From Spirochaetales bacterium (GTDB taxonomy: Bacteria > Spirochaetota > Spirochaetia > DSM-27196 > SLST01): DNA of 11,047 nucleotides. Both the position numbers and the translations under genes were made by a program. The stretch covers positions 1-11,047 of the forward strand of contig DAOWMR010000050.1 of the NCBI GenBank assembly GCA_030642995.1. The letters run 5' to 3'. The notes under the pieces were generated by a model. That model had not been told where the DNA came from. It did no database searches and worked only from the letters and a program-made list of their open reading frames with translations. This document shows, piece after piece, positions 6,308-11,047 of this stretch; within the stretch, counting starts at the first letter, position 1, and each line of letters starts with the position of its first letter.

Positions 6308-7873
6308 CTACGCCAGGTTTGCTATCCCGTGTCCGATCTCTGAAGCCTTACGGATCTTTTCCTCAGTTGCCTCTGATCGATTGAACTCGGCGGTGATTTT
6401 TCCCTTTGAGAGCACGATGATCCGATCCGACATGGACCAGACCTCTTCGAGTTCCGACGAGACCAGGACGATCCCGAATCCCTCGTTTGCCATGCTGTTG
6501 ACGATCTGGAACACATCGGATTTGGCGCCGACGTCGATGCCGCGGGTTGGTTCGTCCATGAGCAGAACCTTTGGCTTGGTGAGCAAGGCCTTGCCGATGA
6601 CCACCTTCTGCTGATTACCTCCGCTCAGGGCGCTGATGGAAATGCTTGGGGCAACCACTCGAATTGACATCGCCTTGATCATCTCGAGGACATGTTTCAG
6701 TTCAAGGTTCTTCAGAATATGGATCCATTTCGTATATCGAGAGAGACTGGACATCGTGAGATTCTCGGCCACTGCGAGATTGAGAAACAGTCCCTCTCGC
6801 TGCCGTTCTTCCGGGATCAAAACCAGGCCACGGCTAATTCGGTCCTTCGTGTCCTTCTGATCCAGCCGCTCGTCATCGAGCCAAATCTCACCTTCGGCTT
6901 TCTCATAGCCGCCCATCAGGCTTTCAAGCAGCTCGGTCCGGCCGGCACCCATCAGACCGTAGATGCCGAGGACCTCTCCTTTGTGCACGGAGAAGGAGAC
7001 ATGGTCCAGGGTATAGCCGCCTCCATAGCGGGGCAGGGTCATGTCCTGGACGCGAAGCAACTCCTCGCCCGTCTCATGAGCTTGCCCGCTGAAGAACTTC
7101 TTCGGATCGCGCCCCACCATCTTCTCTATGATTTCGGCCATCTCAACATCTTTGACTTCGCTGGAATGTATGAGCCGGGCGTCCCGGAGAATCGTGATGT
7201 AGTCGCCGATTACCTTCACTTCCTCAAGACGATGGGAGATATAGACAATCGCCACACCGTGTCGCTTCAAGTCGTCAATGACCCGGAAGAGTATCTGTAC
7301 CTCTTGAATGCTCAGCGCAGAGGTCGGCTCGTCCATGATCAAAATTTTCGGTTCCTCAATCATGGTCTTTGCAATTTCAACGATCTGCTGTTGCCCGAGG
7401 CGAAGATCACGAACGGGGGTGCCCGGTGCTATGCGTTGTCCCAGTTTTGCCAGGACCGCGGTTGCTTTTTCGGCCTGGCCGGCATGATCAATGTAAGCTG
7501 AACGGTATTTCGTCAGCTCCTTGTTCATGAAGATGTTCTCTGCAACATCCAGGTCGCCGAACAAGTTAAGCTCCTGGTGCACAATGCCGATCCCTTTCTT
7601 CACGGCATCTCGCGTTGAGCCGAATGAGACCTCTTCGGGCTCCCCATCGTCGTCGTAGAGATAGAGATTACCGGCGGTTAGCTGTTCTATTCCCGCAATG
7701 ATCTTCATCAAGGTCGACTTGCCGGCGCCGTTTTCACCCACCAGCACGTTGACCTTGCCGCTGTAGATCTTGAAATCGACATCCTGCAGGGCGGTGGTTC
7801 CGGGGAATACCTTGGTAATCCCCCTGGCCTCCATGATGAGGCGTGACCCGTTTTGTTGCTTGTCTTCAGGCAT
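6308..7873 (-). CDS. Ribose/polyol-type ABC transporter ATP-binding protein with two ATPase domains (RbsA family)
   Basis: This is a cytoplasmic ATPase that drives import through the RbsC-type permease. The 521-residue length is normal for the RbsA class, which fuses two nucleotide-binding domains. Domain 1 has Walker A GENGAGKST (46-54), Q-loop HQE (100), the class's degenerate signature LRLGQQQ (157-163), Walker B ILIMDEPTSA (177-186) and H-loop H214. Domain 2 has the usual degenerate Walker A GLMGAGRTE (306-314, Arg replacing Lys), a canonical signature LSGGNQQK (416-423) and Walker B VLLMDEPTRG (436-445). This asymmetry is normal in the family, so only one site is expected to hydrolyse ATP well. 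The ATG is 2 nt after the DUF2291 stop codon (TGA-AG-ATG) with AGGA just before it, so translation is probably coupled. No unusual insertions are seen. Confidence 0.96.
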   Translation of the reverse strand: MPEDKQQNGSRLIMEARGITKVFPGTTALQDVDFKIYSGKVNVLVGENGAGKSTLMKIIAGIEQLTAGNLYLYDDDGEPEEVSFGSTRDAVKKGIGIVHQELNLFGDLDVAENIFMNKELTKYRSAYIDHAGQAEKATAVLAKLGQRIAPGTPVRDLRLGQQQIVEIAKTMIEEPKILIMDEPTSALSIQEVQILFRVIDDLKRHGVAIVYISHRLEEVKVIGDYITILRDARLIHSSEVKDVEMAEIIEKMVGRDPKKFFSGQAHETGEELLRVQDMTLPRYGGGYTLDHVSFSVHKGEVLGIYGLMGAGRTELLESLMGGYEKAEGEIWLDDERLDQKDTKDRISRGLVLIPEERQREGLFLNLAVAENLTMSSLSRYTKWIHILKNLELKHVLEMIKAMSIRVVAPSISISALSGGNQQKVVIGKALLTKPKVLLMDEPTRGIDVGAKSDVFQIVNSMANEGFGIVLVSSELEEVWSMSDRIIVLSKGKITAEFNRSEATEEKIRKASEIGHGIANLA

Positions 7874-7875
7874 CT

Positions 7876-8574
7876 TCAGTCCTGGTCCTGAGCAGCAAGG
7901 TCAATTCTTACCGGCGTGATAACCACGTCATTGATCGCTTCGTCCTCCGTGAGCTTGAAGGCGCCGAGGAAGGAAATCCGCTTTCCGGCGATGGTCGAAA
8001 GATCCAGAGGCTCCACCGAGTCCCGTGCCATTCGGGCATTCAGTTCACTGGCCAGGGCGGCAAACTGGAGTTGGTTGCCCACGTCGGTGAACCGGATGAA
8101 ATCTACTGAATCCCTGATTGCCGTACCCCGGAGGACCGGTCCAACCTGCAGCGTGGCGTCCGCCTCGCCGTCGGCCGGCTCAAGGTCGATGCGGAACACT
8201 CCGTTCCGCGATGTGTCGTCAAACTCTACCACCACGGCGGCGCCTCGCACCTTGAACACGGCTGCAGGTTCGCCGCCTTGAAGAACGCGGCCGTATTGTT
8301 CAGCGGCGGCGGTCCGGTCTGCACGAAGAGCGGCCATGACCGTCTCGTAGTCCACCGCCATTTCTTCGTAGGCCGGAATGATCTGCTCGTCCCACACAGC
8401 CTCCACGTATTCAACCGCATCAAAGCCGGTTCCCGTCTTTGTCCAGGTTGAGAACCGGCCACCTTCGTCGGCTTCCTCCTCGCCGATTTTCACAACAGTA
8501 CACGCGCCGAATAGAGAGGCACATACGGCCAGTGTGGTCAAAACGGATAGCATTTTCGTGGTTCTTGGCGCCAT
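7876..8574 (-). CDS. DUF2291 family lipoprotein of a sugar ABC operon
   Basis: This is a 232-residue predicted lipoprotein of the DUF2291 family, which is characteristically encoded inside ribose- or polyol-type ABC operons and whose role is unknown. The N-terminus has a hydrophobic segment ending in LFGAC (Cys25), a slightly relaxed lipobox with Phe at -3, as seen in spirochaetes. The following TVVKIGEEE resembles the family start. The C-terminal half carries the family's recognisable core: LQVGPVLRGTAIRDSVDFI, RFTDVGNQLQFAALASELN and LDLSTIAGKRISFLGAF (about 142-206). GGAGG lies 7 nt before the ATG. The gene sits between binding protein (93 nt upstream, with a hairpin) and ATPase (2 nt downstream), so it is an integral operon member. 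It may help the binding protein or assembly at the membrane; that is inference from context. Confidence 0.87.
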   Translation of the reverse strand: MAPRTTKMLSVLTTLAVCASLFGACTVVKIGEEEADEGGRFSTWTKTGTGFDAVEYVEAVWDEQIIPAYEEMAVDYETVMAALRADRTAAAEQYGRVLQGGEPAAVFKVRGAAVVVEFDDTSRNGVFRIDLEPADGEADATLQVGPVLRGTAIRDSVDFIRFTDVGNQLQFAALASELNARMARDSVEPLDLSTIAGKRISFLGAFKLTEDEAINDVVITPVRIDLAAQDQD

Positions 8575-8614
8575 TTTGAGCCTCCTTACTCGGGCGGGTA
8601 CCTCGGACAGAAAG

Positions 8615-8648
8615 AAGGGAGCCCAACCCCGAAGAGCCGAACTCCCTC
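8615..8648 (-). promoter_or_regulatory. UUCG-capped hairpin between the sugar binding protein and DUF2291 genes
   Basis: The minus-strand RNA folds as a continuous 15-bp stem, 8648-8634 paired with 8629-8615, closed by a UUCG tetraloop (8633-8630) on a C-G pair, the most stable tetraloop context. Six of the pairs are G-U and would be A-C mismatches in the plus-strand RNA, so the structure belongs to the minus transcript. It starts 19 nt after the binding-protein stop. The 3' side continues CUUUCUGUCC, only partly U-rich, so a leaky terminator or an RNA-stabilising end is more likely than full termination. The inferred effect is more binding protein than downstream subunits. Confidence 0.78.
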
Positions 8649-8667
8649 AAAGCCTCTAGTCGGTTAA

Positions 8668-9618
8668 CTACAGCTTCTTGAATCCGCGCCACTGGTCGGC
8701 GACATCCGGGGTAATGAGGAAACAACCGTTGAGGATCTTTTCCTGATCCTTTCCAGTTGAACCGGTTCGGATGTACTCGTCGGCAAGCTGTACGGCCATT
8801 TCCGCATTGAGCGCGTTCGGCTGCATCACTGTACCCTCAATCTTGCCCTGAAGCATAGAGTCCAGCACGTTGTCATTGCCGTCAAAGCCCATGACGATGA
8901 TGTCGTCACGACCGGCGGCTTCAATGGCGGCCTGCGCACCAAGAGCCATGGTGTCGTTGCCGCAGATGATGCCGTTGATGTCGGGGTTAGCCTGCAGGAT
9001 CGACTCAATATCAGAGAACGCCTCGGTCTGGCTCCAGTTCGCGGTCTCGCGGGCAACCATCACCATGTCCGGATACTGATCGATGATGGAGTGGTATCCC
9101 TGCGATCGGACGCCCGCATTGGTGTCGGACTCCTTGCCAACCAGTTCCACCCAGTTGCCTTTCTCGCCCATCAGCTCAACAAAGTACTCACCGCCAAGGG
9201 TTGCGCCCTGGAAGTTGTCGGAGATCAGCTGGGCCTTCGCGATACCCGCAACATTGATTTCCCGGTCCATGCAGAACACAGGAACACCTGCGTCGGTTGC
9301 ACGCTGCAGGTTGTTTGGTGAAGCATCGGCGTTTGCAATGTCAATGATGATTGCCGCCGCATTCCGCGAGATAGCAGTATCAATGATGTCGCTTTCCTCG
9401 TTCGGATCGTCACCGTGGACCGCCATCAGGGTTTCATAACCCAGGGATTCAGCCATCGCCTTCGCAGCATCCGCCTCGGCGGTGAAGAAGGTGTTGTCCT
9501 TATCCGGGGTAATGATGACCATGAGGTTGGAGGCCTCTTCATCTGCTCCCTTACCAAACAGGAAACCTGCAGGTACCAGAAGCGCCACCAGCACTAGAAC
9601 AATCAGTTTTCTCGACAT
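8668..9618 (-). CDS. Ribose/polyol-type ABC transporter periplasmic binding protein (RbsB-like, Peripla_BP_4)
   Basis: This is the sugar receptor and first gene of the operon. The 316-residue product has a signal peptide (KLIVLVLVALLVPAGFLF) followed by the acidic GKGADEEASN, a style common in spirochaete binding proteins. The mature part begins LMVIITPDKDNTFFTAEADAAKAMAESLGYE, with the family's aromatic pair (Phe-Phe) near the ligand. Then come DTAISRNAAAIIIDIANADA, PVFCMDREIN (the Arg is the expected sugar ligand), GNDTMALGAQAAIEAAG and VMGFDGNDNVLDSMLQGKIEGTVMQ, all classic Peripla_BP_4 motifs. AAGGAGGAA lies directly before the ATG. A strong promoter and a LacI-type operator precede it and a UUCG hairpin follows it. 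Ribose, other pentoses and polyols such as erythritol are all plausible; the DUF2291 partner weakly favours polyols (inference). Confidence 0.94.
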   Translation of the reverse strand: MSRKLIVLVLVALLVPAGFLFGKGADEEASNLMVIITPDKDNTFFTAEADAAKAMAESLGYETLMAVHGDDPNEESDIIDTAISRNAAAIIIDIANADASPNNLQRATDAGVPVFCMDREINVAGIAKAQLISDNFQGATLGGEYFVELMGEKGNWVELVGKESDTNAGVRSQGYHSIIDQYPDMVMVARETANWSQTEAFSDIESILQANPDINGIICGNDTMALGAQAAIEAAGRDDIIVMGFDGNDNVLDSMLQGKIEGTVMQPNALNAEMAVQLADEYIRTGSTGKDQEKILNGCFLITPDVADQWRGFKKL

Positions 9619-9674
9619 AATTCCTCCTTAAAGGATGGTCGTGACCCCAGTCCCCACGCCGGAGCGCAGATCAC

Positions 9675-9688
9675 TGAAATCGGTTTCA
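9675..9688. promoter_or_regulatory. LacI/GalR-family-like operator of the sugar operon
   Basis: The plus strand reads TGAAATCGGTTTCA: 6 of 7 half-site positions are complementary around a central CG (9681-9682). This is the standard LacI/GalR-family operator pattern, with the minus strand giving TTGAAACCGATTTCA. Its centre lies about 11 nt downstream of the predicted transcription start (near 9693), a typical repressor position. No LacI-family gene is present in the window, so the regulator would be encoded elsewhere. Binding is inferred from the pattern and position. Confidence 0.68.
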
Positions 9689-9699
9689 AGAATGAGACG

Positions 9700-9727
9700 A
9701 TTGTAACAGAGTATGAGAAGTTGTCAA
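9700..9727 (-). promoter_or_regulatory. Sigma70 promoter of the sugar ABC operon
   Basis: The minus strand has a perfect -35 TTGACA (9727-9722), a 16-nt spacer and -10 TACAAT (9705-9700) preceded by TGT, an extended -10. Start of transcription is expected near 9693, giving a leader of about 75 nt. This is the strongest promoter visible in the window and fits an inducible transporter operon under the adjacent LacI-like operator. Confidence 0.8.
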
Positions 9728-9733
9728 GGAAAT

Positions 9734-9751
9734 TTCGCGCTTTCTCGCGAA
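9734..9751. repeat. Inverted repeat TTCGCG-N6-CGCGAA upstream of the sugar promoter
   Basis: Arms at 9734-9739 and 9746-9751 are perfectly complementary, separated by 6 nt. The 8-bp palindrome CGAATTCG overlaps the right arm at 9748-9755. The element starts 7 nt upstream of the -35 box, the place where an activator commonly binds. Which protein might bind it is unknown. Confidence 0.45.
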
Positions 9752-9780
9752 TTCGAGAGGGGCGTCATTGATCTTGGTAC

Positions 9781-9793
9781 AATTGGACCAATT
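9781..9793. repeat. 13-bp palindrome AATTGG-A-CCAATT
   Basis: A perfect 6-bp inverted repeat with one central base, about 55 nt upstream of the -35 box of the sugar promoter and 49 nt past the end of the DUF4125 gene. A partly related TTGGT lies just before it (9774-9778). It may be a distal operator. It is too short and AT-rich, with no U-tract, to be a terminator of the DUF4125 transcript. Confidence 0.35.
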
Positions 9794-9841
9794 TATGTGC
9801 TTGTTCTGCGGATGTCCTGGTGATATCGGTACAGCGGCGGC

Positions 9842-10387
9842 CTATCCGAGATACCGCTCCATTGCCTCGAGGGACTCGTAGCCGGACTGACGAGCGAGGT
9901 ACCGGTAAATCTCAGCCGACATGTTGATCCCTGACTCACGGCAGGCTTCCACATCCGCCCACAGCAATTCCAGGGTTGCGTCCGAATAGGTCTCCAGTTC
10001 CGACTTCAGGTAGTTGGTGAAATCACCCATGTCTCGCCCGGCGCGCATAATGTTGGGAAACTCCCCGATAAAAGCTTCCTGCCATTCCACAAATCTGGTC
10101 GCGATATCGTTGATCCGTGGATTGCGGGAACGGGGAGGTATGAGATCGTCCATCCTCGCGTACTTGACGGTCATGAGGTTCTCACCCGCGGCATCCGCTC
10201 TGCGGAGATCCTCCAGGTAGCTTGCGCAGGTCTTCTCCGACCAGGTGGCGAATTGCCCGCGGCGATGGAGCTCCATGTCCTCCATGTGTGCGCGACACGA
10301 GGGTTCGTCTGCGGTCGGTACCCGCAGGAACATCCGCACCTCAATCTCCAGTATCTGGTTGACCAGACTTTCCTTGTTCTCGCTCAT
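9842..10387 (-). CDS. DUF4125 family protein, function unknown
   Basis: This is a 181-residue soluble, mostly helical protein of the DUF4125 type. From memory, the family contains a Ser-Cys-Gln-Asp-Asp-like motif, then a 'QF..W' segment, 'NLMTEKYARMM', and a C-terminal 'YL..EL.TYS..TLELY'. Here these appear as EPSCRAHMEDMELHRRGQFATW (Cys31), SYLEDLRRADAAGENLMTVKYARMDDL, NYLKSELETYSDATLELLWADV and SGINMSAEIYRYLARQSGYESLEAMERYL. The first motif is diverged: the usual acidic pair after SCQ is replaced by Arg-Ala-His. I chose ATG 10387 because it overlaps the DUF4037 stop as ATGA and has GGGGAG 5 nt upstream; an in-frame GTG at 10393 lies inside that site. The two genes are therefore translationally coupled and probably act together. 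Cytoplasmic location is likely; no activity is established. Confidence 0.8.
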   Translation of the reverse strand: MSENKESLVNQILEIEVRMFLRVPTADEPSCRAHMEDMELHRRGQFATWSEKTCASYLEDLRRADAAGENLMTVKYARMDDLIPPRSRNPRINDIATRFVEWQEAFIGEFPNIMRAGRDMGDFTNYLKSELETYSDATLELLWADVEACRESGINMSAEIYRYLARQSGYESLEAMERYLG

Positions 10388-11047
10388 TCCCACTCCCCGT
10401 AATCTTCAATGCCCCGCTCAACCTGAACTCCGTAGTCGTACAGGAAATTCCCGGCTCTCTCCGCCAGCCCCTGCTCCACGATCTCGGCAACGAGGTGGCC
10501 GGCGCACGTCTCGATCAGGGTTTCGAGTTTATCCTCGATTCCACCTCCGGTTCCGGCCTCCTGTATTGCCGTGAGATCGGCATGGACCACGGCTCCAAGG
10601 TCCCCGAGTTCCAGCAAACCGCGGAACAGCCATTTGGAGAACGGTTGAAAGGTTCGATGGAGGAGGTACATGAGCCGGGCAACTTCCGTTATGAATTGCG
10701 CCAGGTGATGGTGCTTCGCGAGCAGATCCCGACGGCCCGACGCGCGCGGGAGATTGTACTGGCCGTGCTGCCCGATGGCCTTGCACCGCGAGGCAATTTT
10801 GTTGAGCCGGACATCCTGCGGGAAGTAACGGAGGAGTGCCGCGCGAAAGGATGAGAACTCCCCGGCGGTATCGGAGAAAACCTCCCCGTTCGTGCACAGC
10901 GAGAGCGCTTCGTCCGGCAACACCAGCCATTCCCGGGCCGATTCCGGCGGTTGTTCAATCCCGAGGTATGCCCGATAGAACCCGGCTGTCGAGATGATCC
11001 CATCCCTGCGGATGCGGGTATCCAGTCTCTTCACCGGGCCGTAACCC
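10384..11047 (-). CDS. DUF4037 domain protein, C-terminal part (5' end cut by window)
   Basis: The frame is open from the right edge to TGA 10384-10386, about 220 residues. It matches my memory of the C-terminal half of DUF4037 proteins, which carry an N-terminal nucleotidyltransferase-like domain that is not in this window. Family features: FYRAYLGIEQPPESAREWLVLPDEAL, GEVFSDTAGEFSSFRAALLRYFPQDV, KIASRCKAIGQHGQYNLPRASGRRD and YLLHRTFQPFSKWLFRGLLEL. The last two match 'GQYN..R...R' and 'N..Y.P..KW.fR'. A GTG at 11034 is in frame but the codons upstream (Gly-Tyr-Gly-Pro) remain open and a ribosome site is absent, so the real start is outside. The gene overlaps DUF4125 by 4 nt (ATGA). By analogy with other nucleotidyltransferase plus helical proteins it could transfer a nucleotide to a small molecule or macromolecule; that is inference. 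Confidence 0.78.
   Translation of the reverse strand, partial: GYGPVKRLDTRIRRDGIISTAGFYRAYLGIEQPPESAREWLVLPDEALSLCTNGEVFSDTAGEFSSFRAALLRYFPQDVRLNKIASRCKAIGQHGQYNLPRASGRRDLLAKHHHLAQFITEVARLMYLLHRTFQPFSKWLFRGLLELGDLGAVVHADLTAIQEAGTGGGIEDKLETLIETCAGHLVAEIVEQGLAERAGNFLYDYGVQVERGIEDYGEWE

Noticed and set aside
6692..7501. 269-codon plus-strand frame opposite the ATPase gene
   Set aside because: It is antisense to the conserved ATPase motifs and has no protein family character.
9619..9693. Riboswitch or structured leader in the 5' untranslated region of the sugar operon
   Set aside because: The leader is about 75 nt, and I see no known riboswitch core or strong hairpin beyond a short CGTG/CACG pairing; the LacI-like operator explains the region.

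Overview
The window reads as a piece of a Gram-negative-type bacterial chromosome, rich in ABC transporters and slightly GC-rich. It encodes two lipoproteins and periplasmic binding proteins whose signal peptides are followed by acidic, Gly/Ala-rich N-termini (for example FLFGKGADEE). That style, a relaxed lipobox (FGAC) and the gene mix fit a spirochaete (Spirochaetota) best. This taxonomic guess is inference with modest confidence. No rRNA, tRNA, insertion sequence, CRISPR array or phage gene was seen.

Layout from left to right. Positions 1-2103, minus strand: a branched-chain amino acid-type ABC operon with binding protein (880-2103) followed by a LivH-type permease that runs off the left edge. 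It has its own extended -10 promoter at 2135-2143. Positions 2195-3346, minus: an M20 metallopeptidase/deacylase just upstream of that operon. Positions 3425-4396, plus: a membrane protein with two zinc ribbons. It meets, tail to tail with a 13-nt overlap, a TPM-domain lipoprotein on the minus strand (4384-4938). Positions 4980-5204, plus: an orphan C-terminal piece of thioredoxin reductase. Positions 5214-9618, minus: a complete ribose/polyol-type ABC operon in the order binding protein, DUF2291 lipoprotein, double ATPase, permease. Positions 9842-11047, minus: two translationally coupled genes, DUF4037 (5' end outside the window) and DUF4125.

The clearest regulation is at the sugar operon. 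A near-consensus sigma70 promoter (TTGACA, 16 nt, TACAAT with TG extension) is followed by a LacI/GalR-like operator centred about 11 nt downstream of the predicted start. This predicts repression by an unlinked LacI-family regulator. Both ABC operons carry a long hairpin 16-19 nt after the binding-protein stop codon. In each, G-U wobble pairs form only in the minus-strand RNA. These hairpins probably let the binding protein be made in excess of the membrane components.

I found no clear new defence or biosynthetic system. The least understood parts are the DUF4037/DUF4125 pair, the double zinc-ribbon membrane protein and the trxB remnant. No gene-free stretch exceeds 300 bases; the longest (9619-9841) holds the sugar-operon promoter, operator and further inverted repeats.
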